From Sclerotiophoma versabilis (Eukaryota > Ascomycota > Dothideomycetes > Pleosporales > Didymellaceae), in assembly GCA_012274445.1 (NCBI GenBank), contig JAAROD010000069.1:930001-994000 (forward strand): a stretch of DNA of 64,000 nt, in the 5' to 3' direction. The translations under genes were made by a program, and so were the position numbers. Under the pieces are notes generated by a model. It worked only from the letters and a program-made list of their open reading frames with translations, was not told the DNA's origin and searched no databases. Position 1 is the first letter of the stretch; the number at the start of each line of letters is the position of its first letter. Positions 10,530-21,365 of this stretch are shown piece after piece.

Positions 10530-11056
10530 TGCTGAACAGTCACCGTTCGTCCAGGCTCCCGCCACCTCAAGGAAGCGACCTGCCAGCGATGAAGGCGACA
10601 CCCTGCAGCGCAAGCGAGTCACAGTGACCGAGTCGGTAGACGAGGACGTGACCTTCGCCAAAGCCATACACTCGAAGCTGAGAGGCACTGACCTCCGCAA
10701 CGTCGGCGCCCCGCCCAGCAAGACGAACCAGAACCGCGAGTGGGGAGCCACGCCCCTTCGACCTCATGCAGACCGTCGATTCTCAGCTCCAGTCGGCCAT
10801 CGGGAACTCCCCAAGGATGAGTACCCAGACACGTGCACGTGGAATGACCATGTCATCGGACATCGGCGCTAGACACTTGACCGTAGGCGTCTCGCCAAGC
10901 AAGGCGGCCAGCTCGCATGCTGCTGATGGCGAGTCTGACAAGGCCAAGGGTCGCGGCACCGGTGGCGAGCCTAATAAGGACCCGAACTCGGCATTGTTGC
11001 GAGTGATTATCTTGGTCGGCAGACAGTTGTTCGAGAAAGCAGTAGTATTGGCATGA
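10530..11056 (+). pseudogene. coding-like tract with a frame change
   Basis: The plus strand reads a hydrophilic, lysine/arginine-rich protein from about 10530 (SRKRPASDEGDTLQRKRV, then VDEDVTFAKAIHSKLRG) to about 10745. From there the adjacent frame continues as RPFDLMQTVDSQLQ and runs to TGA at 11054-11056 through a serine/glycine-rich part. The switch occurs within about 20 nt without usable splice sites, suggesting an indel. There is no start codon for the first part. The KRPASDE-type stretch resembles a nuclear localisation signal, but no domain is recognised. Confidence 0.35.
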
Positions 11057-11454
11057 GCGCGCGCCGAAAAGGTCGTCGTAGGGGACGTCGAGACAGCTCG
11101 GCTAGGGCACCGACTGCATATTGGCGGGTTGACCGCATCACAGAGACCGCAGATGTTGACGCCAAGGGACATCGCGACAGGAGATTAGGTACGAGAAGCC
11201 TTTCATGTCTGTTGCGCGCCGAGAAGGTTATATTACAAAACACTGAGTTTGATAGAGGGGAAATGATGAAGAGGCTCCTGGCGTCCATACTACTTCACGC
11301 CGACCGATACCCCACACGTGACTGCTTGAAGTTCTGATGCAAAACTTGCAGAATGACGCGAGAATGTCACGATCCCAGTGCAAGCATTTGGGGCAGATGG
11401 AAATGATGGTATTATAAAGACGCCTACGAAAGTGTTTTCGACCCGAGCGCTTTA
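11057..11454. other. intergenic, nothing clear
   Basis: No frame with coding character, repeat or RNA gene is recognised in this spacer. Confidence 0.4.
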
Positions 11455-12430
11455 CTAGTCGAAAAGCTCAAAGCACCTGAACGGCCAAGCCCTTCGCTGG
11501 TAACTCTGCATGCATAACTGGTGGCCAGCACCGTCACAGTCCCCCACAAGAGCTCCGAGCTTCTCCAGGAATGACACGGGCGGGCCATGAGCTATCAGCT
11601 CAAGCTGTTGCCTCAAGACTTCCATCTCCCCCTTCAGCGCAGTAAGAATTTCGTCTCTGGCTGTTTCAAACCCCTCTGCTGCAATGTCTAAAAGCGTCTT
11701 GATTCCTCCAAAAGCCTCCAGTCCCCTCACAAGGACGTTGTTTGTGACGCGGATTGTTACTTCCGTCTTGCTTTGCTGCCAAACATCTTCGGACTCCTTC
11801 CAATCATCGAAAGACTGTCCAAGAGCATGTCTCCAGGCGGCATGTTCGTCACAGCGAAGCACTTTTGTCGCCAGGTATTCGCGGAAGGTGTCGATACCGT
11901 TGTCGAAGGAGTATTGGGCGTAAGATTCATCTGCAACGATCGCATCTTCACCGTTGTTTAGCGTGAAGAGGAGGACGGTGTGGTCATAATCGGTACTTGT
12001 ACGCGTATTCTGGCCGACATATTGCAGCTCGACTTCGTGGACTCGCTTTGGCTCGGCGAGCGATATTTCCTCGATATCGATGTTTAAGCCTATACCGATA
12101 GTCAATGAGAAGTACTTCAGGAGATGGCGCCGCCTCTTTACCTCCAGCACAAAATGCCAGCCAAGGAGAGTTGTAGACAATGACGGCGACGCATCTGTTG
12201 ATACTGACGAATGTTCTCTTCATGCTCTCGCTCAAGTCCGCACCGAAGATGGGAACTTCTTCGACAGGTTTTCGACAACCTTAAGCAAAGATCTCAAGAA
12301 CATTATCTTCGCTCAAGCGTGCGTCGACAAGCACATCCCAGCACATTGTCCGCAACTGCTCGTAAGCAACGCCGTTGTACAGGCTGGCGAGACGACACAT
12401 ATCTCTGTTGACATCTCTAGAGGAACTCAT
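11455..12430 (-). CDS. hypothetical protein with uncertain N-terminal exon
   Basis: The 3' part (about 12215 to 11455) is a good 240-codon frame. It is acidic, with YDHTVLLFTLNNGEDAIV, a run of charged and hydrophobic residues, and a C-terminal helix-like segment (LKGEMEVLRQQLELI). It lacks an ATG. The likeliest N-terminal exon starts at ATG 12430 (ASLYNGVAYEQLRTMCWDV) and runs to about 12285. Between the two, the linking frame contains two TGA codons near 12230 and 12218, and no convincing donor. Either a non-standard intron lies here or the gene is broken. A plus-strand frame at 12080-12610 overlaps the N-terminal part and could be the true gene there instead. No family is recognised. Confidence 0.45.
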
Positions 12431-12610
12431 GGCGCCTATTTGAAGGCGTTCGCTGGTTCTTTCGCAGTTGCTCTTACTGTGGGCGCTGTAATGGTGAGTG
12501 CTTGGGCAGGTCTTGGCGGGCAAGCTGAAAGTGGACTTAGCGCCGAATTGCGAGTGTGCGGTCTACGAACGGCATTGACTAAGGCTCGACAACGCATATT
12601 TGGGAGATGA

Positions 12611-13399
12611 AATGCGGAGACTATTGGTTCTTGCACGAAGCGCATCACGAGGGATGAGTCGTGCTTGATATGGCGACAAAGAGGAGATTGAGAAATTTGC
12701 GGTAGACAGTGAAACCACTGGAGCAGGATTCTACACGTGGACGCAACATTGCACCATATGCACATGGGAGGGCAAGAACAATTGTGCTATCTCCTGGACC
12801 TTGAAACCCTTCCAATTTACTCCAGTATGTGTCGCTAGGACACTCTTTGCTGGACGACCGGGTACAAAAACCGGGCTATAATTGCGCGCAACGTTTCCAC
12901 CCACTCCTTAACACCATGGAGTGTGGCGCTTCGGTCTTCGCCCAAACGCGGTATTCTTTAGACCTAAATACTTAAGGTATTCCAGCCGCCTACACCTAGT
13001 GATATGCGACCTTGTTATGTAGTGTGTCGCAATCTGATTGACTATACGGTGCGGAGGGTCCGCGGAGTGCTTAACCTTTGAGTTGTTCAGCTTGACGCGG
13101 TGTTTTGAGTAAGCGTAATTGTAGGGGTATTGAAGGAGTTCAAGGAGGCGTAGTTCGCCACGGTATGGTATGCACAGAGGCATTCGTCGCACTCTTGCCA
13201 GCGTTGTGGGCAACGATATTGCGGCGCGGTGGCATTGCAAAGACTTCGCCGAGCAGACAGGAGAATCTCAACAAAGAGTGTGTATGTGCAAGCGACGCTG
13301 ATGTGACGACTGGGTTGCCCTAGGCGTGGAGACGCTTGTCGTTCGTTATGCAGAGGATGCGCTGGCTGGCAAGGCACTATCGAGGTCAATTTCGAACAC
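12611..13399. other. intergenic, nothing secure
   Basis: Overlapping minus-strand frames at 12908-13240 and 13087-13389 lack consistent coding character. I see no splice-joined exon, RNA gene or repeat. Confidence 0.35.
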
Positions 13400-13991
13400 T
13401 TACAACGAGCTTGGAGTAATCAGATATGGTTGCAGAATGGAATGAACGATGTTGCTACCTTCAACGAAGAACGCAAGTACGCCAGCCAACGTCTCCAGAG
13501 TGTGAACGCAGTTGTTGAAGCAGTCTGCTATCTCTCTGCTTCTGGAACCGCCTAAATTCACAGGCTTGGGATACTGTGTAAGGGGTCTGTCGAAAAGGCA
13601 CTGATGCAATACCAAGGTTCCTTTCGCCAGTTCTATGCTGTGGATTGCGCAAATGTGTCCCAGCAACTTCACACCCAGCAGCATGATCTTGCCCAAGAGA
13701 CGGTCGAGACGGTCTAGCTTACGTATCTGCTTGCTAAACGGTGTGTAGTCCTTGCGGCAGGACGGCTTTGCCTTGCTGCGACAAAGCCCGGCGTGGACGA
13801 TGGTGGGGCGGCTGCCCAGAGGTTCGGAGCACGTCAATCGTGCTGTGCAGGGTACAAAGGGAGAGAATGGAAGTTGATCTATCAACTTTGAGAGATCTGG
13901 TCGGAAACATGACAGGGCGAAGCTCGTATTGGAGAGCGCTGACGATGGTCAAGGCCTGGGAAGCTCGCAAACAACCGCACGGACGCCTCAC
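13400..13991 (-). CDS. hypothetical protein, possibly broken
   Basis: Two overlapping minus-strand frames look like parts of one protein. The upstream one (13991 to about 13830) reads CLRASQALTIVSALQYELRP. The downstream one (about 13885 to 13400) reads KLDRLDRLLGKIMLLGVKL and ends in a hydrophobic C-terminus. The order of a cysteine/leucine-rich segment, a spacer and a helical C-terminus loosely resembles the C-terminal half of some fungal Zn2Cys6 regulators, but no zinc cluster is present nearby and the resemblance is weak. The two frames need an intron or a frame slip around 13830-13885, and I found no good splice pair. No ATG opens the downstream frame. Confidence 0.35.
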
Positions 13992-14149
13992 GGTGGTGGG
14001 TACGCTATGCCCTCAAAACGTTGAGTGAAAATAGCGGGATTAGCATGCTACAGCTCACATTCACAGCGGTAGGTCAGAATGCACCCGTTTTCACAGGAAG
14101 ATCGGAATAAATAAAGGCAAGCATGCATTACATTATAACCAAGATGCCT

Positions 14150-14431
14150 CTATCTGAAAATTAGAGATCTGTGATGCCATTCTCTCGCCCAGCTCTCACT
14201 CCAACGACATTTTCCTGGCTTCTGATCCAGCACTTCAGGTTCAGGATACAGCGGACGCTGAGGGTCCTTCAAGCTTGTCATCTCATGCCTTGTGTAGCTC
14301 GGTGTTGATATGGTAGCTCCGTTATCCCTGGCGTATCTAATTGGACTACCACAAGTGAACTCAGATAATTTCAACTGCCCCCCTCTCTCTCTTATGGAAG
14401 CATTCTCGTGTTCTGAAGTGGTCAAGTCCAT
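14150..14431 (-). CDS. small hypothetical protein
   Basis: A 93-codon minus-strand frame beginning with ATG at 14431, hydrophilic and tryptophan-containing towards the end (CRWSESWAREWHHRSLIF). It lies in the gene-poor part of the window, about 350 bp from the divergent gene at 14784. No signal peptide, membrane segment or known motif is visible. It may be a real small gene or chance. Confidence 0.3.
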   Translation of the reverse strand: MDLTTSEHENASIRERGGQLKLSEFTCGSPIRYARDNGATISTPSYTRHEMTSLKDPQRPLYPEPEVLDQKPGKCRWSESWAREWHHRSLIFR

Positions 14432-14783
14432 GTCTGCCGCGGATGGATTTGTTTATTGCATCAGTGAATGAGTGGCGGGGCTTCAGGCGGGCACAAACTG
14501 TGCAAACGTGTACGACGGCAGTTCTCAGCCAGCGTGTAAAGCTGCATAGAGTGTCAATGGTGGTTATTAATACGACTGGTCATAGTAAGGAAGAGTGTTG
14601 CAAAGGTCTAGACGGTGACGAGGTGAGTGTGGGCTAAGACATAGAGCAAAGCTGATGGACAGGGATCAGCGGGGCGTTTGTTTTGCTCTTCCTCTCGAGC
14701 TTCATACTGCCTTAGCGAAATTTCTCAAGCTTTTCCACGTATTTCGGTTCAATTATCTTTCTCCCACAAGTATACTTCTCACC

Positions 14784-15896
14784 ATGCCAGGTACGGCATA
14801 CTACATGCGTAAGGGGATGTGTATGCTCCTCGACAGAGTTTGGGATTCAGTCGCCTCCCACGCAACTGCATTCCAGTTCGAAGAGATCGAACCTCACCCT
14901 GCAGAAGACACAGCCTCACAAGATCTCATTGGTGAAGTATCGATGGAGCCTGGTCTGTTACCTTCGGTGTGCTTAAACAAAATTAGCTAGCTGATTCGCA
15001 CCGCAGTCCAGAAGCTGCTTCAAGCGCCAGACATTGACGCAGAAGGTCGAAACTCTGGGCAAAACAGTTTCTCTTCGTCCTCTTCCACCATTCACGATAT
15101 ACAGCACAGGAAGGGGTGTCCTGCGGGTTGTCAAGCTCCTCACGCTGAGATGCTTTCTGCCGGCAATCAGCCTGGGTTCATGCAGTACAAGGTGCAATGG
15201 CTTTACGACCCGCCTCGTAGCTTTTTGGGCGCCGGTCACAAGATACCGAAGTCTCTACCTGAGGTGCTGCGCCGCGCTCTGAAGATGCAGAATCTGTGCG
15301 AGTGGGCAGTGCTTCTTCTGTCGTCTTCTGTCGGCAGTATTGCAAAGCAGAGTTCTTTGACTTCCTCCACGGTACTGGTTCTATGCTGAACCCTCCCAGT
15401 TGACCCCAATGCTGAAGTGAAGTGGATGGCAGTTATTCCTCGCCGCCGGTTTCAGCTCCACTTTCATGACCGACATGTCGCTACCACCCACTCCGTCCTC
15501 CTCATCACATCTCCTCTCGCTGGAGACATGGTGCTCGATCCCACTGGCGAGCAGTACGGAATCCCACGCGAACACCGCTTTCTCTCTTGGTGTGAGTACA
15601 AAACGCGCTACATCATGGACCCGGAGAAGTGGGGTGGGCAGGCGGTTTGGTCCACGCACACAGAAGACTATAGAAGATACCTGCAAGATTTTCCTGACTA
15701 TGGTGCCTTCTGGAGCGAGGTGAGAGATGTTTTAGATGGTACGATCACTCAGTGGTTGATGGCTTGCCGCTTAAGTTGTCATGATAGCTTGAGGGCGTGC
15801 ATAGACGCTGAAAATTGGTGGGAGAAGGCGGTGCAAGAATTGGAAACAGATGTCAAGAACGCTATTTACCAGCTGCAAGGAGAGCCTTGGGGATAG
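14784..15896 (+). CDS. fungal protein of unknown function with a VLDPTG-type motif
   Basis: Multi-exon plus-strand gene. Exon 1 runs from ATG 14784 to 14952. A 54-nt intron (14953-15006) leads to exon 2 at 15007 in phase, joining MEP to VQKLLQAPDIDAEGRN. Exon 2 continues through GFMQYKVQWLYDPPR. The last exon begins at 15400 after a CCTCCCAG acceptor and reads DPNAEVKWMAVIPRRRF, HSVLLITS and DMVLDPTGEQYG, ending at a stop at 15896. The arrangement of a His-Ser-Val strand followed by VLDPTG..YG is common in a group of uncharacterised fungal proteins and recalls the transglutaminase/papain-like layout, but I cannot name a family. The exons between about 15195 and 15399 are uncertain: frames change there (one reads CRQYCKAEFFDFLH just before the last exon) and the implied introns are very short. 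Confidence 0.6.
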
Positions 15897-16939
15897 CTTG
15901 TGGCATCAACTTCTGCAGTTGCATGATCTAAATATTGCAACTTCTCTGATAGATCCATGTGCGCATGTAGCCTCTGAAACTGCTGTGCGACTACCCCAAT
16001 ATTTACATGAGGCGTGCTAAATCCATCTCTGTGTAAGATTTTACTAGCTGAGGTTTAGTTAAATGTGTCGAATATCTTCATAATCCGCTTCAAGCTGGTA
16101 GACGGTACCATTATGTCTCATAGATGATACATTTGCCAGCGTAAGAAGTCGTGAGTAGACAACATGTTATGCAAGAACTGTTTTGAACGCGGCAAGAGGT
16201 TTTTACGAGCCTATTGACCACCCTAGAGGTTGATACAGATCAGCTCGTCTGAGGTGGTCATAAGATACCCCCATGGAGACATTAGAAACGGCGAAAGGGT
16301 CGAACGCTTTCAGCTGTATCTTAAAAACGCGAAGAAAAAACCATGGATGTTATTAATAATAACCTCGTCATGCCATACCTCGGCACAAGGACCTTTAAAC
16401 CCCTTTATGGTGCGGGCTCCTCTCCTTCACCAGCGAAAAGTAAAAAAAGAAACACACCCCGAGACCGTGGTCGAACCCTCGACCGGGGCTCTATCGGTCT
16501 CACTTACAGTGAAGTGTCACCGGCGGACATGTCCCCTATCGTTTTGTTAGCACTCCCAGTGCTCACCACGATAGAAGGAAAGGACGAACAAGCGGAACGC
16601 TGCAACGCGAAACTGTGCCAAACGAGCTATCTACATCCCCCCACAGTGGTCCAACAGCCCCTCACCCCGACTGTGCCAGAATTAGCACGAAAGTTATCAT
16701 ATATATAGTGAATGCAAAGTCAGTGAACGAGCGCTCAAGCGAGATGAGGTGATGACGTTGATATTGCACCCAAGGCTGCCAGAAATGCGAGAGCTAATAC
16801 CGGAAATGATGCAGCATCACAGTGCAGTGCGCTTTTCTACTGTTTTTTACTCAACATACGTCTCAAGCTGGTCTAGGGGTTTGGGATCTAGTCGCACATA
16901 GTAATCACAACGGATTCGGTTATATACAATGATGGAGTA
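15897..16939. other. intergenic, nothing clear
   Basis: No gene is supported. A perfect 6-bp inverted repeat with a 4-nt loop sits near 16469-16484 (GGTCGA...TCGACC) within a sequence that contains GGTTCGA on the minus strand, but it does not fold as a tRNA. Two short plus-strand frames at 16230-16708 have no coding character. Confidence 0.35.
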
Positions 16940-17300
16940 TCATAAGCCATCACATATCGTAGCTTCCACTGCCTTAATGCACGCCAAGCTTTGAGCAACT
17001 GCTGATAGGCAATGGTATCTGGTAAAAAATCGAGCCCAGCGACCTAGTTGTTCGACATCTTGAATCAGAGTACTGGGTGCGCCGGAAACCCTTGCTATTA
17101 GCATGAAGTTAAGCTTTTGGCCTCTTTCCACACACAGTTGAAATATCGATGCTAAGCCTGCTGCCAGTTCCACACAACACATCATGTAACCTTGACAGCT
17201 CCGCAACACCAGACTCCCGCTTACGATCATCACGACTAGTCTATGCTGCGCCTCCGAGTTCAAAATATAAGGCGACACAGACATACCGTCATAACCCATG
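16940..17300 (-). CDS. possible N-terminal helical domain fragment of a fungal signalling protein
   Basis: A minus-strand frame reads CCVELAAGLASIFQLCVER followed by APSTLIQDVEQLGRWARFF and ends at TGA 16942-16940. The pattern of a hydrophobic amphipathic helix, a short spacer, AP..L and a second helix with W/L spacing resembles the helical domain at the N-terminus of many fungal NACHT, ankyrin and zinc-finger proteins. That is an impression of layout only. The same frame stays open for about 33 more codons beyond the TGA (DYYVRLDPKPLDQLETYV) before TAA, so the TGA may be a single-base lesion. A GTATGT donor at 17286 suggests an upstream exon. No effector domain follows, so this is a fragment or a short stand-alone domain. 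Confidence 0.35.
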
Positions 17301-17449
17301 ATCCAGCAAGTCCTCACCGTTTTCACTCACTGCGCCGAAACCACCGTCAACATCATACCTTTCCATCAGCTCATCTCCTCAACCACGCGGCTGGTTCCAA
17401 GCAGCGACATACCTTTCCTACCACCTCATATACAGACATAAGAGCTCAC

Positions 17450-18126
17450 TAGCGGCTGCGACACCTATACAAGCAGCTCGAACAACCCCGGCGACCTCCT
17501 AGCTTGGCACCACAAAGTAAACCGCACGTTCCTTGGACGAATTTGTGCGACCACTTCTGCCTCCTATCAGACGATGTGCTGGCAGGTATGAACTCGTCTT
17601 CTAAAAGGCCATACTATACTGACTAAATCAGCAAGTCCTACATCTCAGAATAAGTCACTGGATGCGCTCTCCTCCTCCTCCTCCTCACGTCGTTGTCGCC
17701 GAAACAAAGCCCCGCTAGTTCTTTCCTACATCTCACTTCGAGGAACGCGGCGACGTTTTCCCGACGATCCACTCCGTCCTCGAAACCACAATAATGAGTG
17801 GCGAGAAGCTGATTGTCGACAACACGCCGGGGCTTTTTAGGTGGAGTGATTTGAGAAGTGGTTTAAGGAGGGACAAGTGGATATGACAGAATTTGGCGTC
17901 GAGGAGAAGACTTTGCTGGAGGAAAAGAGTATCATGAAGGAGAAAAGTTTGAAAGAAGACAACGGAAAATGGAATCGTGTCTAGAAGAAGTGGGTGGCTG
18001 CTAGGATGACGGAGTTAGGACGCTTTTGAGAAACGTGAGGACGGAGATTCATGGGACAAGGTCAATAAGCAGAAACACCACAAGTTTGAGGATGTTGGAA
18101 ACTTGGAAGTAATGGAAACAAGATGA
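17450..18126 (+). pseudogene. unresolved plus-strand exons, probably degenerate
   Basis: A good 46-nt intron (17586-17631: GTATGA donor, CTGACTAAATCAG branch and acceptor) joins an upstream exon reading WTNLCDHFCLLSDDVLA to a downstream one reading SPTSQNKSLDALSSSSSS. That frame runs to TAG near 17840. From about 17735 another frame reads DVFPTIHSVLETTIMSGEKL and stops at 17887. Then further frames read highly charged lysine/glutamate sequence (EEKTLLEEKSIMKEKSLK, and later KREDGDSWDKVNKQKHHKF) to about 18126. The successive frame changes without splice signals suggest decay. There is no identified start and no known family. Confidence 0.35.
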
Positions 18127-18192
18127 CAGTAGCTTGAGAAGAGAAATGATGGGACCGTGCTGTTTGAGCTTGCTATGCTAATGATACCCGCC

Positions 18193-19901
18193 TTACGGCG
18201 CTGTTGGTGCCCACTTACTCTTCGCTCTTATCTTCGCTCCGTAGATGTAGAATAGTATTGGCACCGGCAGGAAAGCAACGCAAAGAAAGCCCAGCAGACT
18301 GCTCGCCCACGGTACACCAAGATTGTGGTACATCGTGTGCGTAAACAGCGGGAAGAAAGCGCCGGCAAACGACCGAATGAACGTGTTTACAGCAATGGCG
18401 CTGTTTGAGTAGAATCCGTAGCAGTCAATGAGATAGCTGAGACCTTGCCAAAATGGCACCATACATCCCAAACCAATGAGGGCAATAGAGAGCACCTGTG
18501 GTACCCATGTGATGTTTGGGTTGCTTGTCCACGCAAACCTGAGATATTGTTAGCTGCAAGACTCCCATGAATGTTTCGGAACGTACCAGAACAATCCAAT
18601 CGGAAGAGCAATAGCACCCACAATCATAGGCGGAAGTCGTTCTTCGGGTATGCTCTTTCCGTGCTTCTTGAACGAGCGCGTGAAGTTGGTAGCTGTGCTG
18701 TATGCAATAATTCCAGCACCCATAGCGATACCGACAATAAAGGCGCCAAATGGAAGCTGCGAAACACCAAGAGACCAGCCGCGCTCTTCGTGAAACGATA
18801 CTGGGAAGGCTTCAAAAAGCAGATAGACGATGCCATACAAGAAGCTCATGTATGCGGTAACAAGTGCTAAGATGGGCTCCTGGACTATCATGATGAACGG
18901 TCTTAGCAGGTACACATTGACTACAGTGTTTAACGTCAGCTTCTGCTGGTCTGCCTTCGAATGATACGCAGTGTTGCCAGTGTCTTTGCGTAGCTTAGCA
19001 GCTCGTAGCTGTAAAATCCTGGCAGCCGAAGTCTCGGGGATAACAAAGAACCCAATAATGCCGAAGAGGCCTGCCATGATTAAAGTGATCCATGACGTCC
19101 ATCTCCAGCCCAGATGTGATTCCGTAATGAAGCCCCCTGCAATGGGCCCGGCAACGGGCCCCGCAAAACCTCCAGTCGCAAAGACGCAAATTGCATAAGC
19201 CCTGGGAATTGGGTCCCAGAGGTCGGCAAGCGCTCCTCCAGTCACGGCAAGAGGTGCCGAAGCAAAGAAGCCACCAAGGAAGCGGCCCACACAAATAGTC
19301 GCAATGTTTTGGGCGAGTGCGACTGGAACTTGGAAGATGGCAAATAGCGCGAATCCAAAGAATAGAGGAAGTCTCCGGCCAAGGACTTCTGACATGGGCC
19401 CAAATGCAATAGGCCCGAAAACAAAGCCCTGTAACTACGCGTTAGCTTTCATACATCAAACCTGTATATCTGACCCACCAGCACGAAGAGAGCAACACCA
19501 AGGGTGGCGGTGACAAGATCAACATCGAATTTCTCCACGATGACGCCAATGTTGACACTGAAGATAGAACTAGCGAATGTAACAGTGAACACCATTGATC
19601 CCATCGATATCGTGATTCCCCATCTGCGCCGCGGGGCCCAGTTCTTCGGGTTGCCAGGATCGTTGGGGCCGTCGAATTCCACTAAGAAACTGTCCGGTAT
19701 AGGTTCGCCGGTACCATTTGTCTCGACACCTTTTTCGACATCCAGTATTGCGCCATTTGAGACGTCTTGATGATCCTCCTCGCTCTGGCGCGGTGCCTTA
19801 CTGTTGCTTGCTATTGTCGTTTTCGATCGATCAGAAGGCGTGCGCACCAGCGGTGTGCTTATCGCTGGGTTCTCCGTCGTTGTTGCTGGCATAGCAAACA
19901 T
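18193..19901 (-). CDS. MFS transporter, drug/polyamine:H+ antiporter type (DHA1)
   Basis: Three exons on the minus strand, 19901-19479, 19428-18587 and 18538-18193, give 536 aa. Both introns (50 and 48 nt) are canonical: GTGGGT donor with CTAACGCGTAGTTACAG acceptor, and GTACGT donor with CTAACAATATCTCAG acceptor. The N-terminus is a hydrophilic cytosolic tail of about 90 aa with the NPKNW motif usual before TM1 of fungal 12-TM DHA1 transporters. The inter-TM2/3 signature reads GPMSEVLGRRLPLFFG. Later segments include GFAGPVAGPIAGGFI and a large central loop. The family exports drugs, polyamines or toxins at the plasma membrane with proton antiport; the substrate here is unknown. ATG 19901 is chosen over ATG 19892 because it is the first in frame. 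Confidence 0.88.
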
Positions 19902-20588
19902 GTGTAAAGTGGTAATTTTCTCAACCGGAAATACCAACCGGGGCACCCAAGGATTTTGTAGGTAACAGGGCCGGCACGTCTTGCGTAGTGCATGTTGTTA
20001 TCTCCGGAGCCTATGTGGTGATAAGCATCTATCAGCGCGACGATCTGCCGCAGCCGCCCTTGCGGAAACGCGCTGCCAAGCATGGGCCATTGCCACAGGT
20101 TCGAGATGGCACAGTGGGATGTTTTCGATTGGCTGTACGCGGTAGAGAATGGCAGCGCGCCAATCACAAATGTTACAGGTGAGCTGTGATGAGGCTCTGT
20201 CGTTAGAAGGAGTTGAGACGTCATTGATGCTAGGGGTCGCACTTGCTAAATCGGGACGAGCCGCTCTGACAAGTGCGCCTCGTTTTAGGGTTGTTATTCA
20301 TCCATCATGCTTTCGACCGATAGATTTATTTAAAAGTGTGTAAGACGCAACCCTTCTGTCCTTCTTTTCATACTGTGTCGCACTACTAATTATGATCACG
20401 TCTGCCGCTTCGCCCTCAGACAACGCCGAGCCTGACGAAACACACTTCGCGTCCTAGTTTGCCCGAAACACACACGTCCTGTCTCGTACTTCTAGTCCTC
20501 TGAGGAGTAGAATATCGTGTCCTGCTCTGCCCTATCCATCTTATTGTCATCTCTAAGCCAGCATCTCCCTACTCATCTTTGACCACTT
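19902..20588. other. intergenic, likely transporter promoter
   Basis: Upstream spacer of the transporter and 3' spacer of the next minus-strand gene. No gene, repeat or RNA feature is seen. Confidence 0.4.
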
Positions 20589-21152
20589 CTATGCCTGACA
20601 TCTCCCTGCCTCTGCCAAATTGTGACGTTTAGTGTGTGACCTTACGTCAAGGTTATCATCCGCTATCGGATGTAGAAGCAGGCGACAGATATCCAAACCT
20701 ATAAGAGCGTAGACCACACTCAGCATATTGACATTCCGCGACCCTGGTTGTGAGGCCCAGTGGAGGTTCTTTACAACAAAGAGATGGCGAGTTTCTGGGC
20801 TATGCTCATTTAAGGAGCAGAGTTCAGGGCGGAGCAGACAAATCATACGTAGTGCGAGAGGATCAGCTTGTGAGCGTGTGGTACGCTGGCTGTACATGTC
20901 CGCTTGTCTGCGAGATGTGGAAACATGACTCTGTGGCGTGTCAGGCTCATCGATGCGGAGGACGAGGCGATTAAGGTACAGAGCGAAAAGCTGGTCACAT
21001 TCAAGCAATTTGCAAGAGGATGAAAAAGACCAGAAAGAGGGAGAAGGCCAAAGAGGGTTGAGAACGAATTCGTAAATGCAGACGTGCAGCTCAGCTGCAA
21101 GACGTAGGCAGCTTCTTTTCGGTGGAGTTGGATCACTGGTTCTGTTATACAT
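20589..21152 (-). CDS. hypothetical protein with RLxAELxxxIYEFVL-type start
   Basis: A 187-aa minus-strand frame from ATG 21152. Its N-terminal segment CLRLAAELHVCIYEFVLNPL matches the common fungal pattern (LPAELR..IYE.VL) that opens many short F-box-like or 2EXR-like proteins. The continuation (FSSSCKLLECDQLFALYLNR) also fits that style. Downstream the sequence loses recognisable features. Such proteins are numerous in filamentous fungi and usually unassigned. The gene has no visible intron. Confidence 0.5.
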   Translation of the reverse strand: MYNRTSDPTPPKRSCLRLAAELHVCIYEFVLNPLWPSPSFWSFSSSCKLLECDQLFALYLNRLVLRIDEPDTPQSHVSTSRRQADMYSQRTTRSQADPLALRMICLLRPELCSLNEHSPETRHLFVVKNLHWASQPGSRNVNMLSVVYALIGLDICRLLLHPIADDNLDVRSHTKRHNLAEAGRCQA

Positions 21153-21365
21153 GCGTTCGACAAAGTGAACATCCTGGAGGTAATGAAGCAAAGAGGGGTT
21201 GCACGAACCGTAATTGTATGACGATTTGGATCACGAGCATCCAAATTACTCTCCCCGGTACAGCCATTTCTAACGCCTCAGATCAAGTCCCATGGCTCAA
21301 CGCCCTCGCATTACTCTTGAAGCAGCATCTCCACAACCTCACTATCTCTCTCCAATGCAGCCCCT

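Noticed and set aside
12080..12610. 176-codon plus-strand frame as an independent gene
   Set aside because: It overlaps a minus-strand coding stretch, has no recognisable motif and no supporting splice or start context; kept only as an alternative.
16460..16490. tRNA-like sequence (GGTTCGA on the minus strand with a stable hairpin)
   Set aside because: The T-arm, anticodon arm and acceptor stem cannot be paired together in the required spacing; only an isolated hairpin remains.
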